Shown: positions 6,877-13,657 of the stretch, piece by piece
Layout: each line of letters starts with the position of its first letter
How positions within the stretch are numbered: position 1 is the first letter of the stretch
Origin: an uncultured Lachnospiraceae bacterium
Lineage (GTDB): Bacteria; Bacillota; Clostridia; Lachnospirales; Lachnospiraceae
Direction: 5' to 3'
Assembly (NCBI GenBank): GCA_947245585.1
Contig: CAMXPV010000005.1
Location: 1 to 64,000 of the forward strand
DNA length: 64,000 nucleotides
The notes under the pieces: generated by a model
Database searches by the model: none
Told to the model about the DNA's origin: nothing
What the model saw: only the letters and a program-made list of their open reading frames with translations
Translations under genes and position numbers: made by a program

Positions 6877-7374
6877 TTACTTTTTGAGTGTCAAAACAGT
6901 ATCCCCGACCTCCACATCTCCGGCCTGTGCCATCGCAACCTCTGCAAACTCATCTGTGTTACAGATGACAATGGGCGTAATAATTTCATATCCGGCAGCC
7001 TTTATCTGCGCCAGATCCGCTTCCAAAAGAAGATCCCCTCTGCTTACCTTCTGCCCTTCTTCCGCATGAATGGTAAAGTGCTCTCCGTTCAACTTCACCG
7101 TGTCCAATCCGATATGTAAAAGTACCTCCGCCCCGTCGTCTGTCGTGATCGCCACCGCATGGCCGGTGGGAAATACCGTAGTAACCGTACCGTCCGCCGG
7201 TGAAAGGAACCGGTTATCGCCGGGAATCACTGCCGCGCCCTGTCCCAAAATGCCGTCCGCAAACGTAGGATCACTGACCTCGCTGATAGGAACTAACTTT
7301 CCGGCCACCGGTGCGCAAATCTGTATGCCATCCTCTTTCTTTCCGCTCCCGAAGATACTTTTAATAAGTCCCAT
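6877..7374 (-). CDS. crr: PTS EIIA, glucose type
   Basis: A 165-aa soluble EIIA that relays phosphate from HPr to EIICB. The two conserved histidines are present: His72 (TGHAVAI) and the phospho-accepting His87 in VLLHIGLDTVKLNG. The length fits a stand-alone EIIA-Glc. The start is the ATG at 7374 (MGLIKSIFG), 7 bases after AAGGAGAG; a 14-codon upstream extension would read through the leader terminator and is rejected. It is the first gene of the operon crr-ptsI-ptsH-EIICB-nagB. The long, structured leader with an intrinsic terminator suggests induction by antitermination or a similar attenuation mechanism. Confidence 0.92.
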   Translation of the reverse strand: MGLIKSIFGSGKKEDGIQICAPVAGKLVPISEVSDPTFADGILGQGAAVIPGDNRFLSPADGTVTTVFPTGHAVAITTDDGAEVLLHIGLDTVKLNGEHFTIHAEEGQKVSRGDLLLEADLAQIKAAGYEIITPIVICNTDEFAEVAMAQAGDVEVGDTVLTLKK

Positions 7375-7401
7375 GCCCCACTCTCCTTTCTGGTCATTAA
7401 T

Positions 7402-7427
7402 AAAAAAGCCGGGCAATCGTGCGCCCG
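7402..7427 (-). terminator. Leader terminator (attenuator) upstream of crr
   Basis: On the minus strand, CGGGC (7427-7423) pairs with GCCCG (7414-7410) across an 8-base loop and is followed by GC and six U. It lies about 30 bases before the crr start codon and after the predicted promoter, so it would stop transcription before the operon unless prevented. Confidence 0.65.
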
Positions 7428-7436
7428 ATTGTACAA

Positions 7437-7500
7437 GCTACGCGTTTCATTAATAAATTATACGTCTGCTGTCTTTGCAATATATGCAAAACGCGAAAGC
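7437..7500 (-). promoter_or_regulatory. Structured 5' leader of the PTS operon, candidate antiterminator
   Basis: In the minus-strand RNA, CGCGTTT (7495-7489) can pair with AAACGCG (7447-7441), extended by GCU/AGC. Inside is a smaller hairpin UUUGCA (7490-7485) with UGCAAA (7479-7474). The leader terminator follows 10 bases later. I do not see the consensus RAT site of LicT/SacY-type antiterminators. It could be a different RAT class, a riboswitch or a protein-binding leader. Confidence 0.45.
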
Positions 7501-7548
7501 TTTTCCTTTTTTGCATTTTTTATATTTTTGTGCCTGTATTTTTCTATC

Positions 7549-7577
7549 ACTATAGCATTTTAAATATTTTTTGTCAA
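7549..7577 (-). promoter_or_regulatory. Consensus SigA promoter of the PTS operon
   Basis: On the minus strand, TTGACA (7577-7572), 17-bp spacer, TATAGT (7554-7549). RNA would start near 7541, giving a leader of about 165 nt before the crr start codon. Confidence 0.75.
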
Positions 7578-7760
7578 CATCCCGTATTTTTTGTCGTTAC
7601 TTTTGCCTATTTTATTTATATTTTATTATCTGTTTTTGTGCATTATGTATGTTTTTCAATGCGAGGGCATATTTTCGATATAAAGTCAAGAAAAATTTGA
7701 AATTATTTTAATTTATTTATCTCTTTTTCATTTGATTCCCTCTGACCGAAAATCATTTGG
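7578..7760. other. AT-rich gap between the divergent PTS and recombinase units
   Basis: This stretch separates the PTS promoter from the recombinase operators. It is strongly AT-rich with T-runs on the plus strand. I see no gene, terminator or clear repeat in it. Confidence 0.5.
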
Positions 7761-7828
7761 CATATTGGATAAGCCATGGCCAATATGTTGTTATGAATAT
7801 ATGACATAACATATTGCATGGTTATACT
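7761..7828 (+). promoter_or_regulatory. Recombinase promoter with two operator-like dyads
   Basis: Promoter ATGACA (7801-7806), 16-bp spacer, TATACT (7823-7828). Dyad 1 is CATATTGG (7761-7768) with CCAATATG (7780-7787). Dyad 2 pairs AATATGTTGTTATG (7782-7795) with CATAACATATT (7805-7815) apart from one extra base, and its right arm overlaps the -35 box. The placement predicts a repressor-controlled recombinase. Confidence 0.6.
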
Positions 7829-7850
7829 GTTCTCCGGGAGGGACAAGTGA

Positions 7851-7982
7851 TTGAAAAACGACAGGCCAAAAGCCATCCGCTATACCGTTGAAAGGGAATT
7901 TTCAGGCAAAATCACTGTTACGGAATTTATAAACCGCATCATACAGTCCCATGTAAAAGAGCAGACAAGGATCGAAAGGTAA
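7851..7982 (+). CDS. 43-aa protein upstream of the recombinase, candidate directionality factor
   Basis: A short gene with a TTG start, well supported by GGGAGGG 8 bases upstream; the stop is 6 bases before the recombinase ATG. The product begins MKNDRPKAIRYTVEREFSG and continues KITVTEFINRIIQSHVKEQ; it is basic overall and probably one short strand region plus a helix. Similar small proteins precede large serine recombinases in other clostridial elements, but I do not know a proven function. By analogy with SprB, the small factor that directs SprA of SPbeta towards excision, it is a candidate recombination directionality factor; this is inference from position only. Confidence 0.65.
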   Translation: MKNDRPKAIRYTVEREFSGKITVTEFINRIIQSHVKEQTRIER

Positions 7983-7988
7983 CGCATT

Positions 7989-9599
7989 ATGAAACAGCAT
8001 GTGTTTTTCAATGTGGCCGGATATATCAGGTTGTCCAGAGAGGACGGCGACAAGGCGGAAAGCGACAGTATCGGGAATCAGAAAAAACTGATTACAGATT
8101 ACCTGGAAGACAGGGAGGACTTTGTTTTGTATGACCTCTACACGGACGACGGCCTCACAGGAACCAATTTTAACCGCCCTTCCTTTTGCAGAATGATCGC
8201 AGACATAGAGGCCGGAAAAGTAAACTGTGTGGTTGTAAAAGACCTTTCCAGATTCGGACGCGATTACATTGACACAGGGAAATATCTGGAGCGGTATTTC
8301 CCGGATCACGGGGTGCGCTTTATTTCCATTACGGATCATATTGACAGCATGAAGCAGGCCTACGATATGCTGCTGCCCATCAAGAATATCTTTAACGAAC
8401 AGTACGCAAGAGACATATCAAAAAAAGTCCATGCCTCCCTGAAAACCAAACAACGGGCAGGGGAATTTATCGGCGCGTTTGCCTCCTACGGCTACCGGAA
8501 ATCATCCATCGATAAAAACAAACTGGTGATTGACGAATATGCCGCCGGCGTGGTCCGTAAAATCTTTGGCCTCTATTTGGAGGGACATGGAAAAATCCGC
8601 ATTGCGGCCATGCTCAACGATGCCGGAATTGTCTGCCCGTCCGAATATAAAAAAATAAACGGCGACCAATACAGAAACAGCAACCGTCTGGACGGCACTT
8701 CTTACTGGACATACTCCACCATACACCGTATTCTTCAAAACGAAATGTACATCGGTAATATGGTGCAGAACCGGAAAAGCCAGAAAATGCGGGGAAAATC
8801 AAAGGCCCAGAACCGGGAAGACTGGATTGTGGTGAAAGGCACACATGAAGCGATCATTGATGAAGAGACCTGGAACAAGGCACAGGATCTGCTAAAACGC
8901 CGGACGCGCAATCTCGATTTAGACAGCAGCAAGAGTATTTTTGCCGGTTTCCTCAAATGCGGGGATTGCGGCAGAGCCCTCACAAAGAAAACCGGAAATC
9001 CGAAGCAAAACGGCAGCAATGTCCATTACTATTGCGGCACCTATGTACGATCGGGCAGACAATTTTGCACGCCCCACCCGATTCCCCACCAGGTTTTGGA
9101 AAAAATCATCCTGGACGATCTGCAGACGATTCTGCAAAGCATTGATGATATCCGGGAAATCATTGAACCGAACAGGGCTGCCGACGGCAGCAAAAAACAA
9201 ATCAATGAAAACGAACGGCGCCGCCTTCGCACCGAACTGGAAAAAGTGCGCAGCCTGAAAAAGGCAGTTTACGAAGACTACCGCGGCGAGCTGATCTCCG
9301 AAGATGAATTTTGCGCATACCGGCAGGATTATCTGAAAAAGGAAGAATTACTGCAAAAGCAGCTCGAAAGTTTTGAGCGCAGGCAGGACGAAGCCGCGCC
9401 GGATCTTTTTGATACCCCCTGGGTCAAACATCTGTTAGCGCAAAAAACGATTGAAAAATTGGACAGGGACATTGTTGTGGAAATGATACATGAAATAACG
9501 GTATATGAAAACCAAAAAATCAAGATTACTTACAATTTTTCCAATGGCCTGGAAGCACTTTTTAAAACAACATATGCAGACGGTGAGAATAGCGGTTGA
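7989..9599 (+). CDS. Large serine recombinase
   Basis: A 536-aa site-specific recombinase that catalyses integration and excision by double-strand exchange. The N-terminal resolvase domain (about 8-145) has the nucleophile Ser16 in GYIRLSRED and the KDLSRFGRDYIDTGKYLE segment. The recombinase DNA-binding domain follows (about 160-290, AGEFIGAFASYGYRK and NEMYIGNMVQNR). A zinc ribbon is at about 320-360 (CGDCGRALTKK with paired Cys in YYCG and FC). A coiled coil lies at about 400-460, ERRRLRTELEKVRSLKK. All are typical of TnpX/SprA-like enzymes, and the frame is intact. The gene ends 25 bp from the right attachment arm and is convergent with the deacetylase 5' part, whose transcription would run antisense into it. 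Confidence 0.94.
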   Translation: MKQHVFFNVAGYIRLSREDGDKAESDSIGNQKKLITDYLEDREDFVLYDLYTDDGLTGTNFNRPSFCRMIADIEAGKVNCVVVKDLSRFGRDYIDTGKYLERYFPDHGVRFISITDHIDSMKQAYDMLLPIKNIFNEQYARDISKKVHASLKTKQRAGEFIGAFASYGYRKSSIDKNKLVIDEYAAGVVRKIFGLYLEGHGKIRIAAMLNDAGIVCPSEYKKINGDQYRNSNRLDGTSYWTYSTIHRILQNEMYIGNMVQNRKSQKMRGKSKAQNREDWIVVKGTHEAIIDEETWNKAQDLLKRRTRNLDLDSSKSIFAGFLKCGDCGRALTKKTGNPKQNGSNVHYYCGTYVRSGRQFCTPHPIPHQVLEKIILDDLQTILQSIDDIREIIEPNRAADGSKKQINENERRRLRTELEKVRSLKKAVYEDYRGELISEDEFCAYRQDYLKKEELLQKQLESFERRQDEAAPDLFDTPWVKHLLAQKTIEKLDRDIVVEMIHEITVYENQKIKITYNFSNGLEALFKTTYADGENSG

Positions 9600-9620
9600 C
9601 ATATCAACCACAGCCAAATG

Positions 9621-10067
9621 CTACCGCAAGCTGCCGCCGCCCCAAGCGGCATCAAAACTTAAGGCCACCTGCTTTTTGTCCGTCTCCACACAGTAGATGG
9701 GCAGTTCCCTGCCGCCCACGGAGCTGCTCACAGTGATGGAATCCGGCAAAAAACGCACAATCCCCTGAACCAGCGCCACCGCCGCCAGAAGAAAAGCTGC
9801 CGATTTGGCTGTCTGCACGGCCACATTTTTCAAAAACAGTTCCCGCTTATGCTCCTCCTTAGTCTGTTCCCGGCGAACCGTGCTCACAGAACCGCAATAC
9901 TGCCCGCAGCCTCTCTGCCGCTCTCTTTCGGCATTCCACGCTTCCACTTTTCCGGGTTCGGGCCAGACTTCCTTTCTGTCCCGCCCTTTGTGCTCCCGCT
10001 GTATTTTATTTTCCAGTTCCCCCAAGGCAAGCCTGATCTTATCATTCCATTTTCTTTTCTCAGCCAT
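9621..10067 (-). CDS. Polysaccharide deacetylase, 5' part of an interrupted gene
   Basis: The host part, 10067 to 9640, encodes residues 1-143. These are a charged cytoplasmic region (1-85), one transmembrane helix (about 88-107, AAFLLAAVALV), an extracytoplasmic linker, and the start of the NodB domain KKQVALSFDAAWG. After the junction the frame runs into element sequence and stops five residues later (GGSLR, stop 9623-9621). The start is the ATG at 10067 with AGGG upstream; the ATG at 10082 has no ribosome binding site. As it stands the product has only the first metal motif and cannot be active. Joined to 2517-1941 it gives a 334-aa membrane-anchored deacetylase with FDAAWGNEDT, HSENH, RPPYG and ILMHN. 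Confidence 0.87.
   Translation of the reverse strand: MAEKRKWNDKIRLALGELENKIQREHKGRDRKEVWPEPGKVEAWNAERERQRGCGQYCGSVSTVRREQTKEEHKRELFLKNVAVQTAKSAAFLLAAVALVQGIVRFLPDSITVSSSVGGRELPIYCVETDKKQVALSFDAAWGGGSLR
9624..9644. other. Right attachment junction of the element
   Basis: The element arm CCGCAAGCTGCCGCCG (9624-9639) is followed by the shared CCCCA (9640-9644) and then host deacetylase sequence. The crossover is predicted at CA (9643-9644). The arm begins 25 bp after the recombinase stop codon. Confidence 0.82.
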
Positions 10068-10172
10068 ACTGATACCCTGCATAGAATTTTAGTTAAGTAT
10101 ATGGAAAAAAAGAATCGCGTATGCTATACTGTCTCAAAACCGACTTCAAAATCACCAAAGGAGGACATATTT

Positions 10173-10625
10173 ATGGCAGAAGAACATAAGAAAGGTCTAA
10201 ATGCGGACCTCATTGAAGCCGATCTGAAAAGCTGCTGCAGGGGGGAATCTCTTTGCGGCCAGTGCCGTGGAACATCCTGCAACATAGGTTTTGCAAAAAA
10301 CTGCATCTCCAATTATAAGAAAGCCCCAAAAAAGGAGGTCCCCGGCGGCCCCGACAGCATACCTACCACAGACTTTCGCACTTTTGACGAAGTTGAACTG
10401 GAAACGGCCATTGCGCACATTTTAAAGGAATGCAAAGACTGTAAAGAAGACCATGTGGAAGACTGCATCATCAACGTGATCCGAAACTGCTACGAAGTCA
10501 GCCTGATAGGGGATACGCATCCCTATGAGGGAAGCACGATCCAGTACCTGATGTTTTTAAAAGAGCATTATCCGGATCAGGCGGCGTGCATTGCAGATGT
10601 TTATGCAAGCCTGCCAAAAAATTAA
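10173..10625 (+). CDS. Conserved hypothetical Cys-rich protein, 150 aa
   Basis: Not recognised beyond a general resemblance to clostridial hypothetical proteins. It is soluble, with no signal peptide. Cysteines are clustered in the N-terminal third (KSCCRGESLCGQCRGTSC, then AKNC) and again at about 90-110 (KECKDCKEDHVEDC and RNCYEV), which could bind a metal or an Fe-S cluster. The C-terminal half looks helical and ends in a HPYEGSTIQYLMFLKEHYPDQ segment. The start has AAGGAGG at good distance. It is divergent from the deacetylase 5' part with about 105 bp between start codons, so the two share a regulatory region. Confidence 0.75.
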   Translation: MAEEHKKGLNADLIEADLKSCCRGESLCGQCRGTSCNIGFAKNCISNYKKAPKKEVPGGPDSIPTTDFRTFDEVELETAIAHILKECKDCKEDHVEDCIINVIRNCYEVSLIGDTHPYEGSTIQYLMFLKEHYPDQAACIADVYASLPKN

Positions 10626-10747
10626 AATTTTTTCCCAAAACCCCTTTACAAATCCGGGGAAAAGACGAAATAATAGATATAGGAAAATTGTGCTATAACC
10701 ACATATATGACACGGATGTCGGAAACTACGACAAGGAGGGAAAAAAC

Positions 10748-11992
10748 ATGGGAATCAATTTAACCGGTTTAAATTCAGGAATGGCTGACACTTACTCTGC
10801 GCTGCTTGGCGGCATGAGCGGCTCTGACAACGCCGGCGGCGTGAGCTCTCTGCTTGGCGATTATGCCGCGATCAAAAACGGCAGCTACGGCAAGATGATG
10901 AAATCTTACTATGCGAAATTAGAAAAACAGGAGGCTGAGGAATCTGGCGAAACCGACAGGAAAAAGGCCGGAAAGGTCAAGGACAGCGCTTCCGCTTCCG
11001 CGGCTGCATCCCTTTACAAATCGGCCTCTGCACTCGGATCACTGAACTATGATGACCGCAGCGAAGAGAATATCGGCAAAATCACCGACTCTGTCTCTGC
11101 CTTTGTCAAGGATTACAACAGTCTGATGAAGAGCGCGGACAAGAGCGAGAACTCCACCGTAAAGAAACAGGCGGAGTCACTGTACAACTCCTACTACACG
11201 AACTATAAACTTTTTGCGAAAGTCGGCATCACCATGAACTCCGACAAGACGCTTTCCTTTGACGAGGATTCCATGAAGAAGGCGCTGCAGGACACCGAGC
11301 ACGGAAAGGGCGCAACCGTAAAGACGTTGTTTGGCGGTATCGGTTCCTTTGCAGACAAGGCAGTGAACAAGGCGAGCCAGATTTACCGCGCGGCGGGCGA
11401 CGGCGAGGCAGTAACCTCCTCCAAGGCAAAGTACGCGGGCGTGGGACGCTCCTCTTCTTCAACGTCAAGCACATCCTCCACGAAGGATAAGGACAAATCC
11501 AAGACTGTGACGGATGCCTCCACGGCTACCGCCGCAAACGCGCTCTATAAGTCCATCGAGAACCTGGGCGCAACGCGGATCGACAACAGCAACAAGGACA
11601 ATGTTTACAAGGCATTTTCCGCCTTTGTGAAGGATTACAACAATCTCATCGAAAACACGGATAAGAGCGCAAACAGCAATGTTGTCAATCAGGCCTCTTA
11701 TCTCAAAAACATTATCAGCAACAATAAGAGCGCTTTCTCTAAGATGGGTGTCACCGTAAACTCCGATAAGACCCTTTCCATCGACGAGACGAAGTTTAAG
11801 GACGCGGACATGAGCGGCGTCAAGAATCTGTTTAACGGCGCTTACTCCACCGCGGAGAAGATAACCGACCGGGTAAACAATATTTACCGCTACGCGACAC
11901 AGGGGGATGCTCTGAACAAGAAGACCTATAACAACGGCGGCAGCGGTGTCAATGCACCGACTATGGATTCCGTGTTGGATACGATTGTATAA
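10748..11992 (+). CDS. Two-repeat FliD-like protein, 414 aa
   Basis: Soluble, Ala/Ser/Lys-rich, without signal peptide. Two imperfect repeats of about 130 residues (about 81-216 and 257-382) each contain LYKS, then SAFVKDYN-L, then K-GIT/VT-NSDKTLS, then VK-LF-G, ending in IYRYA-like helices. This pattern resembles the C-terminal portion of flagellar cap/hook-associated proteins (FliD), but the N-terminal D0 region is replaced by a short MGINLTGLNSGMADTYSALLG stretch. A Ser/Thr-rich linker (about 235-245) joins the repeats. No other flagellar genes are near, so it may have another role; the family assignment is tentative. The ATG at 10748 follows AAGGAGGG. It ends before a bidirectional terminator. 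Confidence 0.7.
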   Translation: MGINLTGLNSGMADTYSALLGGMSGSDNAGGVSSLLGDYAAIKNGSYGKMMKSYYAKLEKQEAEESGETDRKKAGKVKDSASASAAASLYKSASALGSLNYDDRSEENIGKITDSVSAFVKDYNSLMKSADKSENSTVKKQAESLYNSYYTNYKLFAKVGITMNSDKTLSFDEDSMKKALQDTEHGKGATVKTLFGGIGSFADKAVNKASQIYRAAGDGEAVTSSKAKYAGVGRSSSSTSSTSSTKDKDKSKTVTDASTATAANALYKSIENLGATRIDNSNKDNVYKAFSAFVKDYNNLIENTDKSANSNVVNQASYLKNIISNNKSAFSKMGVTVNSDKTLSIDETKFKDADMSGVKNLFNGAYSTAEKITDRVNNIYRYATQGDALNKKTYNNGGSGVNAPTMDSVLDTIV

Positions 11993-12065
11993 CAAATCGA
12001 GCTTCGCTCGATTACGAGCTTCACTCAATTGCGAGCTTTGCTTCGCGAACTCGGATTAGCAAAAA

Positions 12066-12102
12066 TAAGGCGGAGCCGGTTTTCCGGTTCCGCCTTACTT
12101 TT
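12066..12102. terminator. Bidirectional terminator between the FliD-like gene and the fucose-isomerase operon
   Basis: A 13-bp stem AAGGCGGAGCCGG with CCGGTTCCGCCTT (one mismatch) and loop TTTT, with T-rich tails on both strands. A smaller perfect hairpin (ATCGAGC-TTC-GCTCGAT, 11996-12012) lies just before it. Confidence 0.8.
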
Positions 12103-12119
12103 ATGCCATTACTGTATTG

Positions 12120-13604
12120 TTACGCGAACGGATTCTCCGTCGGATAAGGCAGGCTCTTCGGCTGATTGTAGCCGATCTCGCTCACATCCACACCGATATA
12201 CTTGAATACCTCAAATAGTGCCTTGCCAAAGTGGCCGAACGCAACCGCGCCGTGATGCGGGTAATTCTTCTCGATCAGCACGTGACGGTAGAATCTGCCC
12301 ATCTCCGGAATTGCGAACACGCCGATGCCGCCGAAGGACTTGGTCGCCACAGGAAGCACCTCGCCCTCCGCCACGTATGCACGCAGGATGTTGTCAGCCG
12401 TGCTCTGCAGACGGTAGAAGGTAATGTTGCCGGGAACGATATCGCCCTCAAGCGTACCCTGGGTCACTTCCTCAGGCAGGGATCTTGCCATAATCATCTG
12501 ATACTCCATGCTGCACTTGGACAGCTTCTTGGAGCAGGTATTGCCGCAGTGGAATCCCATAAAGGTATCGGTAAACTTGTAGTCGAACTTGCCTTCGATG
12601 GATTCCTTGTACATATCCTTCGGCACAGAGTTGTTGATGTCGAGCAGCGTCACAATGTCGTCGCTGACAGCCTCACCGATAAACTCGCTCAGGCAGCCAT
12701 AGATATCTACCTCACAGGATACCGGAATGCCTCTGCCGGTCAGACGGCTGTTCACGAAACAGGGAACGAAACCGAACTGGGTCTGGAATGCAGGCCAACA
12801 CTTTCCGGCGATCGCCACATACTCACGATACCCTTTGTGCTCCTCGATCCAGTCGAGCAAGGTCAGCTCGTACTGCGCAAGTTTGGGCAGAATTTCAGGC
12901 TTGTTGTTGCCTGCGCCAAGCTCCGCCTCCATATCCTTCACCACATCGGGAATACGGGAATCGCCCGCGTGCTTATTGAACGCTTCAAACAGATCGAGCT
13001 CGGAGTTCTCCTCAATCTCCACGCCCAGATTGTAGAGCTGTTTGATGGGCGCGTTGCAGGCAAGGAAGTTGAGCGGTCTGGGACCGAAGGATATAATCTT
13101 TAAGCTGGAAAGCGCCGCAATCGCGCGTGCGATCGGCACAAATTCATGAATCATATCCGCGCAGTCTTCCGCGTCGCCCACAGGGTACTCCGGAATATAA
13201 GCCTTCACGTTTCTGAGCTTTAAGTTGTAGCTGGCGTTGAGCATACCACAATAAGCGTCGCCACGGCCCTGAATCAGATCGTTCTGGGACTCCTCAGCAG
13301 CAGCCACAAACATCTTCGGACCCTCAAAATGCTTCGCAAGCAGCGTCTCGGAAATCTCCGGACCGAAATTGCCAAGGTATACGCAGAGTGCATTACATCC
13401 GTTGTCCTTGATGTCCTTTAACGCGTTCACCATGTCGATCTCGCTCTCAATGATGCAGACAGGGCACTCGTAAATATCCGCCGCATCATACTTCTTTGTG
13501 TAAGCCTCCACCAGGGCTTTTCTTCTGTTGATCGCCAGAGATGCCGGGAAACAGTCACGGCTCACCGCCACGATACCAATTTTTACTTTGGGTAAATTGT
13601 TCAT
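12120..13604 (-). CDS. L-fucose isomerase-like protein
   Basis: A sugar ketol-isomerase of the L-fucose/L-arabinose isomerase superfamily. At 494 aa it is shorter than classical FucI (about 590) and belongs to the short group often named L-fucose isomerase-like. Visible features include CVYLGNFGPEISE in the N-terminal Rossmann part, GKCWPAFQTQFGFVPC, and the metal-site region DTFMGFHCGNTC followed by late EMGRFYRHVLIEKNYPHHGAVAFGH. It is the last gene of the xylulokinase-DUF4867-isomerase operon. Together with the kinase it would turn an aldose into a ketose and its phosphate; D-arabinose or L-fucose are candidates. No aldolase or transporter is present to settle the substrate. Confidence 0.85.
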   Translation of the reverse strand: MNNLPKVKIGIVAVSRDCFPASLAINRRKALVEAYTKKYDAADIYECPVCIIESEIDMVNALKDIKDNGCNALCVYLGNFGPEISETLLAKHFEGPKMFVAAAEESQNDLIQGRGDAYCGMLNASYNLKLRNVKAYIPEYPVGDAEDCADMIHEFVPIARAIAALSSLKIISFGPRPLNFLACNAPIKQLYNLGVEIEENSELDLFEAFNKHAGDSRIPDVVKDMEAELGAGNNKPEILPKLAQYELTLLDWIEEHKGYREYVAIAGKCWPAFQTQFGFVPCFVNSRLTGRGIPVSCEVDIYGCLSEFIGEAVSDDIVTLLDINNSVPKDMYKESIEGKFDYKFTDTFMGFHCGNTCSKKLSKCSMEYQMIMARSLPEEVTQGTLEGDIVPGNITFYRLQSTADNILRAYVAEGEVLPVATKSFGGIGVFAIPEMGRFYRHVLIEKNYPHHGAVAFGHFGKALFEVFKYIGVDVSEIGYNQPKSLPYPTENPFA

Positions 13605-13657
13605 AGTTATTATCCTCCTTTAACCGGTGCTGCCGGTTCGTTTACATTTATTTACTA

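Larger units (their letters stand above)
2518..9644 (+). mobile_element. 7.1-kb serine-recombinase element with sugar-PTS cargo, inside a deacetylase gene
   Basis: The borders are defined by the split deacetylase: host sequence ends and resumes at a shared CCCCA (2518-2522 and 9640-9644), in the same orientation, so recombination would delete 7122 bp. The contents, left to right, are nagB, EIICB, HPr, EI and EIIA on the minus strand, a 476-bp regulatory gap, then a 43-aa protein and a large serine recombinase on the plus strand. The recombinase stop codon is 25 bp from the right attachment arm, the usual place for an integrase gene. No conjugation, replication or phage structural genes are present. 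The layout resembles skin and SPbeta elements that interrupt sporulation genes, but a complete PTS as cargo is unusual. Confidence 0.88.

Noticed and set aside
7402..7541. LicT/GlcT-type RAT sequence in the PTS leader
   Set aside because: The hairpin and terminator layout fits, but the conserved RAT sequence could not be matched.
10068..10172. SigE or SigK promoter of the deacetylase 5' part
   Set aside because: CATACGCG and CATATACTT resemble -10 elements, but no matching -35 at the right spacing was found, so sporulation control is not claimed.
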